DNA of 64,000 nt from Fulvia fulva (taxonomy: Eukaryota; Ascomycota; Dothideomycetes; Mycosphaerellales; Mycosphaerellaceae), in assembly GCF_020509005.1 (NCBI RefSeq), contig NC_063017.1:3472001-3536000 (forward strand), written 5' to 3'. The position numbers and the translations under genes are program-made. The notes under the pieces were generated by a model that made no database searches, had not been told where the DNA came from, and saw nothing but the letters and a program-made list of their open reading frames with translations. Positions 21,859-32,803 of this stretch are shown here, piece after piece; the first letter of the stretch is position 1, and every line of letters begins with the position of its first letter.

Positions 21859-23202
21859 CTACAACCTTGCCCTCGCGCCTTCGCCCTCGCCACACGCCTC
21901 CGCCACATCAAACGTCACCACCCACCTCGCGAAAGCCCGTGACCCGTAATTAGCGTTCATATCAGACTTCACATCCTTTCCAGTAATGTTGTCGTTGGCA
22001 TGCCGCCACATCTCACGTCTCTGGTCGATCCTTGCGGGATCCTTTGCTGCCCACGATCGGCCCTGCACGCTGGCAAGGTACTGGACGATCTCGCAGCGTC
22101 TGCGGCGGACTTGTTCGTAACGGTCCATGATGGGAGATAAAGGAGAGGTTGGGGTGGCGGTTTGGAGAAGATGGGAAAGAACTGCGGCGTCTTCGATGCC
22201 CATTGCTGAACCTTGGCCTGCGATGCGATGTCCAGCCATCTGATGACAGTCTAAAGGGAGGTATCGATAACTATACGTACCAGTATACGGGGTCATGCCA
22301 TGCACTGCGTCGCCTAGCAGGGCTACTTTTCCGTTGCTGCTTGACCAAGACGGAACTCCTTTGACTTCCGTAAGCCTCCATTTGATCATCTCATCAGCTT
22401 CGGCCAGGAATTTCCGCACTGCAGGGCTATAGTCGCTGAATCGGTCTCGTAGTCACGTCAGGTCCTTGATCTTCATGTTATGCTGGTCTGGGTGTGGATC
22501 TCCCTCTAAAGGATACTCATGGTCAACAAATTGAATGACCATTAAGTCATGGTACGGCGCAGGCGATGCGAAAACGCTGCGGCCTGGAGATGATATAATG
22601 ATTACGTGTTGCTCATCTAGGATTTCGCGCATCTCGGGGTCTTGTTGGACTTTGTTGAGAGGGACCAGGACCTGAAAGGCACATTGCTCCAGCACCGTGG
22701 GCTTGGAGTCCGGGAACAGAGTCTTGCGAACTCGCGAATTAGAGCCATCGGCGCCGAGGACCAGACCTGCAGTGACAGTTCGACCGTCAGAAAGGATTAT
22801 AGCGTGATGATCGACGTCCACATGATCGATCCCTTGGCCTTCACAGATCTTGACGCTTTGCTGGATGGCGTGGTCACGGAAGATGTCTTTCAGCACACGA
22901 CGTAGACCGAAGGGAGCTGGACCGAGTGGTCGGTAATCCTGTTTTGCGACACTGCCTTCGTTGTACGTTCGTAAATCCACGAGCTCTGGGTCGTGTGCAA
23001 CTTTTCGTATCTCCGGCATCAATCCCCAGTCATCCAGTATTTGTACGACGTTCGGCTGGATCTGTATGCCACTGCCGCTGTCTTCCCGTTTTGTGGAATC
23101 CCGTCGCTCGTGGACTGTGACATTGTGACCAGTGCGAGCCAGGCCTATTGCAGCTGAAAGACCTGCTATGCCGGCGCCTACCACAATTATGTCGAGAGGC
23201 AT
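21859..23202 (-). CDS. FAD-dependent aromatic monooxygenase with internal in-frame TGA
   Basis: A salicylate-hydroxylase-like flavoprotein. The coding sequence is 23202-22281 and 22217-21859, with a 63-nt intron (GTACGT donor, CGCAG acceptor), 426 codons plus stop. It has the FAD motif IVVGAGIAGLSAAIGLARTG near the start, GLVLGADGSNSRVR in the middle and KVALLGDAVHGMTPYT/GQGSAMGIEDAAVL near residue 310. The frame is broken once, at 22455-22453, by TGA followed by CTA (ACG TGA CTA), just before LRDRFSDY. Relatives usually have Trp at about this place. TGA-CTA is the known strong readthrough context, and the protein ends in ARL, which fits a type-1 peroxisomal signal. So it is either a gene with regulated readthrough or a recent nonsense allele. 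Confidence 0.8.
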
Positions 23203-23850
23203 TGTGGTAATGAGAGAAAGTACACTTGATTGTGCGTGAAGGAGCAACAAGACTAACCGCGGGTCTTCTTATGTTGTGCTGGATGTTAGTGCTCATTGCT
23301 GTCTAAACCCTGATTGACCATCTCGAGTGCTGTGCTTGCCAGGCTGCGACGATTGGCGCGATCCTGGACACTTAGTAAGCTGTAACGAAGGAATGAAAAC
23401 TAGTGGCGGTCTGTAACAGGAATTGCGGCAGTCACCGTCCAGGGTCGACAACCAGGGCTGCTGATACGATCATACGAAGTCATGGCGCCGAGAGTGCTCC
23501 GTGCTACTCAAGATGAATGATGTGGTCTGAACCTGCTGGATGGCCTTTGCGTAACGGACGTAGCACCTGGGCGCGGAACTACGCGGTACTACAACGATGA
23601 TCCTAGGAATGGTATGCCGGCATTGGACGAAAGTTGGGTCATCGCAGTGAGATTGAGCTCCGGTGTTGTGAAAGTGGTATGCCTCGTTTGCCTTCGATCT
23701 TGATGTACACTTTTCTACGACAAAATGTGCTCTTGCAATGCGCCCAAACTCCTCGCTAAATCGTCACAATTCCCTGCTGCACATGCCTACTGTCCCAAAG
23801 CCTTCTTGTCTTCTGCGTTCGTGTCAGTGTGTGTCCTGGAGTGTGCGAAA
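23203..23850. promoter_or_regulatory. Monooxygenase upstream region and NOP10 3' region
   Basis: This 648-bp stretch separates the monooxygenase start from the NOP10 stop. It should contain the monooxygenase promoter. I see no coding frame or RNA gene. Confidence 0.4.
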
Positions 23851-24092
23851 TTATTTGGCCGTACTTTGCTGGGTAAGGAGAAGGCCGTATCGCTTCTTGA
23901 GGGTCACTCGGTGTCTACGCATTATCAGTGTACTGCTTGACCTCTCTCATGAACCGGCATATCGTACCTCGAGTACTTGTCATCAGGCGAAAAGCGCGCT
24001 GGGTGTGCCGACTTTGTGACCTCGCCGTCCACGATCTTCTTGAGGGTGTAGCGGCGCTTGCCGTTCGGGTCGAGGGTGTACATGAGATGCAT
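23851..24092 (-). CDS. NOP10: H/ACA snoRNP protein Nop10
   Basis: Two exons, 24092-23968 and 23914-23851, give 62 residues. The start [20 protein letters not shown], the core [17 protein letters not shown] and, after splicing, [16 protein letters not shown] are diagnostic of Nop10, the small zinc-ribbon-derived subunit of H/ACA particles that guide pseudouridylation of rRNA. The 53-nt intron has donor GTACGA and acceptor CGTAG, and splits an Arg codon. The gene is too short to be seen as one open frame. It diverges from LCL2 over 295 bp. Confidence 0.95.
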
Positions 24093-24387
24093 TTTGGCTG
24101 ATTTGGCGTGGTGATGACGATTGCTCCGAGTGTTTGTATCGCGGTAGGATTCCTTCGCTGTCGATGTGGATGTCGTGTGGTCGCGAAGTACATGTATTCG
24201 ATCTAAAATCTGAACGGAGCTCCGCGACAAGCTTTTCGCGGAGGATGCAGCCGCGTCGGCCGCCATGCTCCGCTCGCGCCAGGGACAGCACATGCAATGG
24301 ACAACTACATCACAAGTTTCGCGCTCTACAACGTAACATCCACTAATCACACCCACTTCGTACTACGGTACTACGACGACCGCTAAT

Positions 24388-24785
24388 ATGAAGCTCCTCG
24401 CCCTCCTCCTGACGCTCACCTCGCTCGCCAGCGCCCAATTCTTCAACTTCGGTAACATGTTCGGCCAACAGCAACAACAGCAAGAACCCCAAAACATGCC
24501 CTCGGACTCGGTGTGGTATGAACAACAATACGAAAGTGGTGAGTGTTCTTCCTTTCACTCACTTGTGTTCTCCGAACTTACACTGTTCCAGCCCGCTGCG
24601 ACAAATACCTCTGCCCTCATACCCTCAGTTGCGTGCACTTCCCTCATCACTGTCCCTGCGCATTCCCGGACCAGGAAGATAAAGTCGAATTTGGCGAAGG
24701 GAGCATGGCATGTGTAAGCAAAGGAGGCTACAAAGCTGGAGAGGCACAGAGGAAGATCGAGTTGGCGAGGAAAGGGTTGCTTTGA
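24388..24785 (+). CDS. LCL2: Long chronological lifespan protein 2 (Lcl2)
   Basis: Exons 24388-24538 and 24592-24785 give 114 residues; the intron has GTGAGT and TTCCAG ends. A signal peptide ([17 protein letters not shown]) is followed by a Gln-rich stretch, then a conserved block with six cysteines ([40 protein letters not shown]). This is the fungal Lcl2 family, small secretory-pathway proteins linked to ER-associated degradation and lifespan in yeast. It is divergent from NOP10 and ends about 100 bp from the coiled-coil gene stop. Confidence 0.9.
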
Positions 24786-24884
24786 AAGGGAGGATACCCA
24801 ATGCTTCAATGCAAGCTATGCTATGCTATATCATGATCTCATGCTACGTTACGGATGCCATACGCCATATCTCGTACCAATGAT

Positions 24885-26867
24885 CTACGGGGCTGCCATG
24901 GACTTCGGCCTCTCCCTCTCCTTCTCCGGACTGGCATAGCGATACTTGTACAGCTGCGGGCTCTCGATACCAACCTCTTCCCTTCCCCACTGGTGCATCA
25001 AGGCTTTAGCCATAAGCTGTCGCTCGCGGTCTGCCTCTTCAAGCTTCTCGCGCCAGTAGCGATCGCGACGCTGCATCTTCTCGGTAATTCTACTATCGAG
25101 AGCGACGTTCACGGCTTTGGCGTCGTCGAGCTCTGCCGAGGCCTTCTCGACCTCTGACTCACGGATTTGCAAGGCATCCTTGGCTTCGTCGCGCTCGAGA
25201 ATGGCTTCGTTGAGTTCGGTCTGCTTGGCTTGGAGTTCGGCCTGGATGACTTGAAGTTCTTGGGCGGTGGTCTGGTCAGCTTGGCTGTACGAGGATCTGA
25301 TTTGCTCCAGCTCTTCTTCGTGGCTGGTTTGTTCATCTCTGAGCTGTTGGCGGAGGTCGGTCAGTTGACGTTGCAACCCTGCTGCCAATTCTACGGCTCT
25401 GGTGCGTTCTGCGGTCACCTTGCTGACTTGGCCTCCTTGATCGAACTTCGACTTGGCAAGCTGGCCTCGTACTGCAGAAATCATCGTCTCAAGGTCGCCT
25501 TTGTCCTGCTTCAATCTTGCGACCTCAGCATTTGCTTCGCTTAGTCGGCGCTCCAGATCCTCGATAGTGGCCTCATCTTCGTGTGCCTCCTGCAACGCCG
25601 TGCGTAAACGCTCAATTTCTGCTTCCTGCAGTCCATTGCGTGCTTCCAGCTCTTCTCGGTGCGCTTTCGCACTTGCCACAGCATCGTCTCTGCTCCTCCT
25701 TGCCAGCTGCACATCCTGCTCCAACGTCTTCACTTCTTGCCTGTGCTCCGTCTGCTGTGCGTCCATTTGATCTCTCAGTCGCTTGATCTCATCCCCCAGC
25801 TCCCGCTCTGACCCTTCACTGCCCAGCCTGGCATTGTCTGCTAGTCGTTCTTGGTCGCGAAGCTTCTCCTTCAACTCTGCAAACTCTCGTCTGAAGCCAT
25901 CGTTGTGCTTGTAAGCAGCCTCTTTCATCTCCGCCAGATCCCGTTCGCGCCTCGTCGCCTCCGCCAGTCTTGCTTCGTGTGCATCCGACTCTTCCTTACG
26001 AGTACGCTTGTCTTCCTCCAGTGCTCTGTCGAGTGCCTCGTTGAGATGCTCGAGCTGCTGGCACTTTGCTGACAACTGACTGAGTTGACGTTCCAGCTCG
26101 TTCTTCTCCTCATCATTGAACGCTTCTTTGCTGTAGGCTGTGCCAGCAGTACCAGGTCTCGAGTTCGGAGCCGAGCGTTGCAGAATTGGTGATCGAACTG
26201 GCGACAGGGTAGGGCTTGAGGCGCGACCCGGGGTGGACTCGTCTTCTTTGGATGGGGAGTGCTTCTGGGCAGATCGAGGCGAGTATAGGCTTCGACCTCT
26301 GGAATGTACAGATGCCCGTTGGCCTGGACTGAGCTCGCTGTAGTACTCCTCAACTGTTGGTTGCAGGAATTGCTTGTGGACTGGAGGTGCAGGTGTCGAA
26401 GTAGAGTCGTATGTGTGCCATTCGGAGCTGAATGGCTCTTCATGCACAGAGGGTGATGCCTTTGGCGGGCTGGTGTCTGGTGTGTGGTTGCTCTTGTGGC
26501 TGCCGGTGTGCTCGTCGTGCTGGCCTCGAGTCTCGTTCTGCGGCACCTCCAGCATGTCGCGACGGATCACATTGTCGTCCATATCCTCGCGACCCTCCTC
26601 AATGGGCTGTGTAGTCGACTTGGCGCCCTTCAGCGTGCCCTTCCGCGATGGTGTCTTGCCTCCTCGCATCCACATCTCCATGTTCTGTGTAAAGTCGCTT
26701 GGCCCGTCGATGTCCTCCGAGAAGATGCGATCGACGTGCTGCTTGGGGATGTCCATGTCCGAGACGGTGTCCATGTCCAATGCGCCGAGATCCAAGGAAT
26801 AGTCGCTTTCGTCTTGCTCTCGAGAGTCGCGTCGCTCCCACGCTCGCACTGGCGGACTGGACTGCAT
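24885..26867 (-). CDS. Large coiled-coil protein, possible spindle-pole or cytoskeletal scaffold
   Basis: A single exon of 660 residues. The first 240 residues are disordered and Ser/Pro-rich, with a short conserved-looking block (VDRIFSEDIDGPSDFTQNME, then MWMRGGK). From about residue 255 to 630 it is almost continuous heptad coiled coil (LERQLSQLSAKCQQLEHLNE, IERLRTALQEAHEDEATIED). The layout resembles fungal spindle-pole-body or septation-network scaffolds, but I cannot name the orthologue. There is no motor, membrane or enzymatic domain. The region upstream is divergent to the polysaccharide-lyase-like gene. Confidence 0.75.
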   Translation of the reverse strand: MQSSPPVRAWERRDSREQDESDYSLDLGALDMDTVSDMDIPKQHVDRIFSEDIDGPSDFTQNMEMWMRGGKTPSRKGTLKGAKSTTQPIEEGREDMDDNVIRRDMLEVPQNETRGQHDEHTGSHKSNHTPDTSPPKASPSVHEEPFSSEWHTYDSTSTPAPPVHKQFLQPTVEEYYSELSPGQRASVHSRGRSLYSPRSAQKHSPSKEDESTPGRASSPTLSPVRSPILQRSAPNSRPGTAGTAYSKEAFNDEEKNELERQLSQLSAKCQQLEHLNEALDRALEEDKRTRKEESDAHEARLAEATRRERDLAEMKEAAYKHNDGFRREFAELKEKLRDQERLADNARLGSEGSERELGDEIKRLRDQMDAQQTEHRQEVKTLEQDVQLARRSRDDAVASAKAHREELEARNGLQEAEIERLRTALQEAHEDEATIEDLERRLSEANAEVARLKQDKGDLETMISAVRGQLAKSKFDQGGQVSKVTAERTRAVELAAGLQRQLTDLRQQLRDEQTSHEEELEQIRSSYSQADQTTAQELQVIQAELQAKQTELNEAILERDEAKDALQIRESEVEKASAELDDAKAVNVALDSRITEKMQRRDRYWREKLEEADRERQLMAKALMHQWGREEVGIESPQLYKYRYASPEKERERPKSMAAP

Positions 26868-27623
26868 CTTGGTGACAATGGACTGCCTACATCAAACAAC
26901 GCCAGACTCCAATGTGAGCGCGACGCGATCGAGTGGTCGCAAGTAGCAATGTTGGTGGGACAAGAAGACGTTTGTTTACATGATCGGCAGTGCGAGACGC
27001 GAGAAACGCGCGAACGAAGTGTGAATGACCCGACCTCCTCCTCTTCGGTGTCACCTTCCTCCATCCTTCCGCCACGACATCACGACATGTCCCTTGTCAT
27101 GCCGTGGTCATGGCACATCTCGCATCATGCAGGAACGGATCCTGATTTCGCCGCCTCCTCGCCTTCGTGCTACCCGCTCGCAGACATTATGCCGAACTGA
27201 CCTTGGCATCCTTCTCTCGCTCTATCGATCGTCCGGAAGGCCAGCTACGAGAGCAACGCGTGATCAATGTCTCAATGCTGCAGCTGAGGCAGTAGGGTGG
27301 CAAGATCACACGAACGGCCGCAGAACAGCATCTGGAACATCGGCATCGCCATCATGTCGGTCTTGATGAATATTCGTGCTGCCAGGTACTAGCCATGATG
27401 TGGAGCTTCACATGCAGGCCGACAGCCACGACTTGCAGAGGTCACGAACATGGCTCTTGGCTCGCTAGATCATGCATACCTAGCGACATGGCCAAGCAGA
27501 TCTACCGACAAGGTATGCGGAGGAATGTGGTGCATGCGGGATGGTCAATAGACCGTAGGCAAGTACATAAACTCATGTTGGCCTCCCGACACTTGATTAA
27601 TCGCTGGTGTCGTGGCGGGCAAG
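26868..27623. promoter_or_regulatory. Divergent upstream region
   Basis: These 756 bp lie between the starts of the coiled-coil gene and the secreted lyase-like gene and presumably contain both promoters. No coding feature is supported. Confidence 0.45.
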
Positions 27624-30353
27624 ATGCGTACAACTTCTCCTTTCATTGCAGCTTGTGCTGCCATTGGTGCAGTACAGGCCGCTCCTTTTTCCAACAGCAG
27701 CTCACAAAGCGTCAACCTCCACTGGATAGGCCCGACGCCAGCCTACAGCTCAGGAACTACATTTGGTCTACCCTGGAGCAAAGGGCAATTCTATCCCAAC
27801 AGCACGACCTTCGGACTGAGCAGTGGCGGCGGCCTACAGTCATGGGGCACGGCTTACTGGGCGGATGGATCGTACAAATGGACTGCACATGCCATTCCTG
27901 AGGCCGATGAAGTCCTCGAGGAGTACACAGTCACAGCTTCGACAGGAGCTTCGGCATCGAGCTCGTCTGGTATCAGCGTGGACGACTCGGGCGGAGAGAT
28001 CACAATCGACACGGGCAAAGTCACAGCCACTTTCCCTACGTTAGGCAACGTAGTGCTTCGCGAGATTCGAACGGCCGCTGGAAAGACTGTGGGTCAGAAC
28101 GGCAAGTTGGTGCTTCACTCGCAATCCGGTGTCGACAACGACGTAGCGGACAGAGGCAACACTTCGATCCAGTACTTCGACTTCGAGAGCGCTATCGACA
28201 ACGTGACTGTCAGCAAGGACAACTCGGCAAGAGCTCTCGTGACCGTTCGAGGAAAACACCATACTAATGGTGATCATATCGACTGGCTTCCATTCATCCT
28301 TCGATTCTATTTGTACGCAAATTCGGATGCCATTAGGACAGTCCACACTCTAGTCTACGATGGCAATTCTACCACCGACTTCATTGGTGGCATTGGTGTC
28401 CGTTTCGAGGTCCCCCTGGCAGATGAGGAATTCTATAATCGGCACGTGAGGCTCGCGGGTGTTGACGGTGGTCTACTCAGTGAGGCTGTTCAGGGTCTTA
28501 CAGGCCTGCGCCGCGACCCTGGTGCAGTCGTTCGCACTGCTCAATTTGAAGGAGAGGCAACACCCAGCGAGGACACTTGGGACACACGTGTTTCGAGCAG
28601 ATTGCATTGGATACCAACATGGTCAGACTACAGCTTGACGCAGCTGTCTCCCGATGGCTTCAACCTCAAGAAGCGAACCAAGGCTGGACAGAGCTGGGTC
28701 AAGATTCCAGGGAACACAAGAGCAGATGGTCTGGCTTACCTTGGCGGTGCTACTCAGGGAGGTCTTGCTGTAGGTTTGCGTGACTTCTGGAAACATTATC
28801 CCACTGGTCTTGACATCCGAAATGCGGCTACAGACACAGGCGAGATCACAGTCTGGATCTATAGCCCTGACGCAGGGCCACAAGATCTCCGACCCTACCA
28901 TGACGGTCTGGGCCAGGAAAACTATGAAGATCAGCTGGACGCGCTTGAGATCACTTATGAGGATTGGGAACCTGGCTTTGACACACCTTACGGCATTGCA
29001 AAGACGCACGAACTTTTCATTTATGCCTTTGACGAGACACCAACGCGCGACAGGCTCTCCACCTTGACGGAGCATACAAACAATCCTCCCGTTCTATACG
29101 CAGAACCTGCTTACATCGCTGAGACAAAGGCGTTGGGCAACTACTGGGCACCACCAAGCAGCAACGCTAGCGAAGCTGCCCTCCTCATTGAAATCCACCT
29201 TGACTTCCTGGCCAAGTTCTACCAAGATCAAGTCGAGCAACGCAGGTGGTATGGCATTCTCGACTTCGGCGACTTCATGCACACCTACGACCCCGACCGA
29301 CACCAATGGCGATACGATGTCGGTGGCTACGCATGGGATAACTCCGAGCTCTCTCCCGACCTCTTCTTCTGGAACTACTTTCTCCGCACTGGTCGTGAAG
29401 ACCTTTACCGCTTCTCGGAGCACCAGGTTCGGCACAACTCCGAGGTAGACGTCTACCATATTGGCGCATGGAAAGGTCTCGGCACCCGCCATGGAGTCCA
29501 GCACTGGAGTGATAGTGCCAAGCAAGCACGCATCTCCACCGCACAGTACCGCAAGATCTTCTACTTTGTCTCTGGTGGTGATGAGCGAGTCGGCGAACTC
29601 GTTGAGGAAACTCTCGACACGGACCTGACATACGCCGTTCTCGACCCCGTCCGCAAAGTCCGCGAAGATGGCTGGACTCCCTCACCAGGTCAAGACGTCA
29701 CAATCGGTCTCGGCACCGACTGGAGTGGTCTCGCTGCATCCTGGCTTATCGAATGGGAACGCCGCGGTCCTCGCTGGGAAGAGGCAAAAACCAAACTCAC
29801 AAACACTATCATCGGTATTGCAAATCTTACAAACGGGTTCGTGACTGGTTCTGGCCTATACAACCCCAATGATGGTACTCTGAGCCCTCCACCCACAGAT
29901 CCCAACAACACGGGCATTGTAGCAGTCTCTCATCTTTCTGGTGTCTTCGGTCTGATGGAAGTCGTCGCCGAACTCATCGAGCACTATGGCGATGATCTCC
30001 CTGATGGCTTTGAGCAAGCCTGGCTTGATTATTGCTATTACTACCGCGCCCCCAGAGCTGAGCAGACTGCCCGCTACGGCGACTCCTGGAACTTAATTTT
30101 GAGGCAAGGTCATTCCAGACTGCTGGCTTACGCTTACTCTCGCACTGGCAATGCATCACTGGCAGAAAGAGCCGTTAGTGAGTTCAGGGCTGATGGCTTC
30201 AATGAGACGAATGTGCCGTGGACAACTGAGAGGTTGAATGGAAGCGAGGTGTTGGCGCCGGTCGATGAGGCCGCTTGGATTAGCACGAACGATGCGGCGA
30301 ACTTCGGGTTGGCTGCGATTGTGAATTTGGCGCTGATTCCTGAGTTCTTGTAG
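27624..30353 (+). CDS. Secreted rhamnogalacturonan lyase-like protein (PcRGLX/YetA type)
   Basis: A single exon of 909 residues starting at the ATG at 27624. A signal peptide (MRTTSPFIAACAAIGAVQAA) and many N-glycosylation sequons indicate secretion. Blocks such as GTAYWADGSYKWTAHAIPEA, RWYGILDFGDFMHTYDPDRH and WRYDVGGYAWDNSELSPDLF match the large fungal/bacterial family that includes Penicillium exo-rhamnogalacturonan lyase PcRGLX (PL26) and bacterial YetA. Such enzymes release disaccharides from rhamnogalacturonan I, a pectin backbone. The family call comes from remembered motifs, and I cannot point to the catalytic residues; a related uronate-lyase activity is possible. No neighbour is clearly pectinolytic. 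Confidence 0.75.
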   Translation: MRTTSPFIAACAAIGAVQAAPFSNSSSQSVNLHWIGPTPAYSSGTTFGLPWSKGQFYPNSTTFGLSSGGGLQSWGTAYWADGSYKWTAHAIPEADEVLEEYTVTASTGASASSSSGISVDDSGGEITIDTGKVTATFPTLGNVVLREIRTAAGKTVGQNGKLVLHSQSGVDNDVADRGNTSIQYFDFESAIDNVTVSKDNSARALVTVRGKHHTNGDHIDWLPFILRFYLYANSDAIRTVHTLVYDGNSTTDFIGGIGVRFEVPLADEEFYNRHVRLAGVDGGLLSEAVQGLTGLRRDPGAVVRTAQFEGEATPSEDTWDTRVSSRLHWIPTWSDYSLTQLSPDGFNLKKRTKAGQSWVKIPGNTRADGLAYLGGATQGGLAVGLRDFWKHYPTGLDIRNAATDTGEITVWIYSPDAGPQDLRPYHDGLGQENYEDQLDALEITYEDWEPGFDTPYGIAKTHELFIYAFDETPTRDRLSTLTEHTNNPPVLYAEPAYIAETKALGNYWAPPSSNASEAALLIEIHLDFLAKFYQDQVEQRRWYGILDFGDFMHTYDPDRHQWRYDVGGYAWDNSELSPDLFFWNYFLRTGREDLYRFSEHQVRHNSEVDVYHIGAWKGLGTRHGVQHWSDSAKQARISTAQYRKIFYFVSGGDERVGELVEETLDTDLTYAVLDPVRKVREDGWTPSPGQDVTIGLGTDWSGLAASWLIEWERRGPRWEEAKTKLTNTIIGIANLTNGFVTGSGLYNPNDGTLSPPPTDPNNTGIVAVSHLSGVFGLMEVVAELIEHYGDDLPDGFEQAWLDYCYYYRAPRAEQTARYGDSWNLILRQGHSRLLAYAYSRTGNASLAERAVSEFRADGFNETNVPWTTERLNGSEVLAPVDEAAWISTNDAANFGLAAIVNLALIPEFL

Positions 30354-31945
30354 ATATTGACGGTGGAGGACGAGCGCTTCGTGCTACCCGGTTCAATGAA
30401 TTTACCGTCATTGTACTGGTAGACCACTGCTTTGTGTGGATCGTAGCAATGTGCTTGAGTGAAGCGCGCCGCGTCAGTGCGGCGCCAGGTCGATACGAAT
30501 ACCACGCAGACTCTCGTGCTCTTGCTTCATTCTTGGTATTCATGCTGGTGGCTAATGGTTGCGTTGGAGATGATGGGGCTGTGGTTAGGCTTCATGCTGA
30601 TGTATTCACAGAGCACTACGCAAGCATCTGATGTCTACACTTTCGATGGTTCTTGATCTGGTACTTAAAGCATTATTTCCTGCGTGCTCACGCAATCAGC
30701 GGGCATTGAGTCGGCACCGGCGAAATTTGGTGGCAGCTCAGTCACGATAAGTGCTGGTGCCAGCAGTGGCGTTGGCAAACATACCTGTCTCGCTCGCATC
30801 TTTTACGACGTACTGTATCATATCAGAGGCTTCCAACACCTACGTGTCGTCGAGATAGCATGAGCAATGCCGCGACAGTGGTTGTCCATAGATGCAGTCT
30901 CAAGTATGGCCGTGAGAATTTGACCTTGATATGTGGTAGGGAACGGGGTCCCTTCATGGATTGAGCCAACGCAAAGGCGCAAAAAAATTGGGACTGCCAT
31001 TTAGGCGCTAATTCTGGAGCGTTGTTGGCTCGATCTTTTGTTTTGCACTTGAACTTTCCCTTCAGCTCAGGTTCGATCCATGCCGATAACAATGACCAGA
31101 CATTTTGCCCAACAGCGGCCTCGATTCTTTCTGCTAGCACGCACCACAGATCCTCCGACGCTCGCGATAACTGTAGGTCATGGCGTGCATGTCAGTGAAG
31201 CAACAACCGAAATTATCTTAACATGTGAAATGCTTGGCGTGGTCCCGCGTTCAATACTGCTTCAATTTTGCGCGCGTGTCGGTCAAGATCATCATACGGG
31301 CAAAAGGAATGGCTGTTCTGTTCTCGATGATCATCTTATTATGTCCGAGATATGTCAGCGAGCTTCCGAAATATTCGGAAATATCAACACGAGACTCGAA
31401 CGAGGGGCCTTGGCGAACCTGCGTGCCAAAATGCAAAACAATCGAGACCTGCTTGCATTTCTGATCAAAGCGCCTAAATGCCAGTCCCTTGAACAGACTA
31501 CACGACTGATTGGTCCCGATTGTCATGCTAGTGTATTTCTGTAGCGCAATATGTAGGCAACAATTAGATGGCCCCCATCTGCCACCACACTCACACAAAG
31601 TAGTGGCACACCTACCTGCCCCTACCAACGCACACTACAGGACTTGAGGGGTGTCCACTTACCACATGCTCAGTACTGTGACCATGATCGCTGCCATTGT
31701 GCCGGCGCATTGCTTTGGTCACAATGCGTGTGACTTGCAGAAGCGCGCGTGCCATCAATAGCAAACATCACACGTACAGTATTGTCCAGAACAGAGGCCA
31801 TACTTTTATTGTCTCCCATCAGCATAAATACCGTCAGATACTCCCACCATCTGCAAAGCCCAACTCAGCAGCGCCTCGTGCATACCACCTCCCACAACCA
31901 AGCAGACTTCTACCACCACCTCCGACCGCCATTACCAGCACAGCA
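30354..31945. other. Long intergenic region with a dispersed repeat copy and a tRNA-like B box
   Basis: Bases 30509-30571 match 38917-38979 (minus strand) at 56 of 63 positions. At 31070-31080 the string GGTTCGATCCA is a perfect internal B box, and TTGGCTCGATC upstream at about 31046 resembles an A box, but no cloverleaf forms. Remaining frames are short; I support no protein gene. Confidence 0.45.
30509..30571 (+). repeat. Dispersed 63-bp repeat, copy 1
   Basis: This segment is about 89 percent identical to 38917-38979 in reverse orientation. In both copies one frame reads SRALASFLVFMLVA, a hydrophobic peptide, so the repeat may be the remnant of a coding 3' end. Copy 2 runs into a stop nine codons later. 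Confidence 0.75.
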
Positions 31946-32464
31946 ATGGACGCCCGCAAGCTGGCCGCCGCAGCCTTCCTCAAGCCTGAGCTCGAGACCT
32001 CCGACTACTACGACATGCGCAAAGACGTGATCTGCGCCCACATCAAGAAGCACGTCGACGCCCGTACCCCTGTTTCCTCCTTCAACGAGCTCTACGCGGC
32101 TGTCTCCGCCAGCATCGAGAAGGAGACCGGCTTCGCAGTGCCACCCAATGGCGTGGAGAAGGCGTACAACAAGTGGAGGGTCGAGAGCGGTGTTGACGAG
32201 CGCACCTATGTCACCAGTGTAAGTCGGCTTCTCCTCGTGGAAAGGTAGAGCGGTGCTGATGTGGTAACTTTTAGCAAATCTCGGCCCAGCGCCAGAACTT
32301 CCAGACCGAGGGAATGCAGCAGGCGCTCGATGAGGCGGGAAAGCAGAAGGCGCCTTCGACCTTCACGGGGCAGTGAGTGATCTGTGGCTGCGAGGTACGC
32401 TTTGTATCAGATGCTGACAGTAAGTAGGCTCGAGTCCAGTCCACGCCAGAACCAGCAACAGTAA
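31946..32464 (+). CDS. Small protein of unknown function, paralogue 1
   Basis: Three exons, 31946-32218, 32275-32372 and 32428-32464, give 135 residues. Introns have GTAAGT/TTTTAG and GTGAGT/AGTAG ends, the second with TGCTGAC branch. Exon 1 reads MDARKLAAAAFLKPELETSD then ICAHIKKHVDARTPVSSFNE and AYNKWRVESGVDERTYVTS; the end is Gln-rich (RQNQQQ). No known domain is recognised. A small helical, perhaps DNA-binding fold would fit, but that is a guess. The protein aligns along its length with the gene at 34802-35379, and both introns fall at the same places and phases. Without the second intron the frame would simply stop at 32374-32376. Confidence 0.8.
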
Positions 32465-32803
32465 GGCGCAACGCGCCATGTCTCAGTACCTCCAGAAGAA
32501 GTCTAAGGCCATGATAATGCTGTTGCCCTGATCGGGTCAGTCTCAAGTTTTTTCCTCTCAGAGGCGGCCGGCGCGCGCAATGGAGTTCACAATATCATCA
32601 TAGGGTCAAGATAGGCCAGCCAGGAAGGCTTAGGATGAGAAACTGTACAAGTCTTGCTGAGTGAGGCTATTGTAGCATAACAGAGTAAGATCTTCCTCCG
32701 CGCCAAATGCTCTACAGTATAGTATTTCGCTCTTCGTTGCCTTCTATCATCATCGTCCCAGCCACTGTAGAGACACATGCACTCACCTTTGGGGGTAGTC
32801 GCC
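32465..32803. other. Convergent intergenic region
   Basis: This is a 339-bp spacer between the end of paralogue 1 and the end of COX6. I see nothing in it beyond presumed 3' UTRs. Confidence 0.5.

Noticed and set aside
22453..22455. TGA read as selenocysteine
   Set aside because: Ascomycete fungi of this kind lack the selenocysteine system and relatives have no Cys there; readthrough or nonsense mutation is simpler.
31080..31544. Plus-strand frame of 154 residues between the lyase-like gene and paralogue 1
   Set aside because: It overlaps opposite-strand frames of equal quality, has no recognisable domain and begins inside a B-box-like motif.
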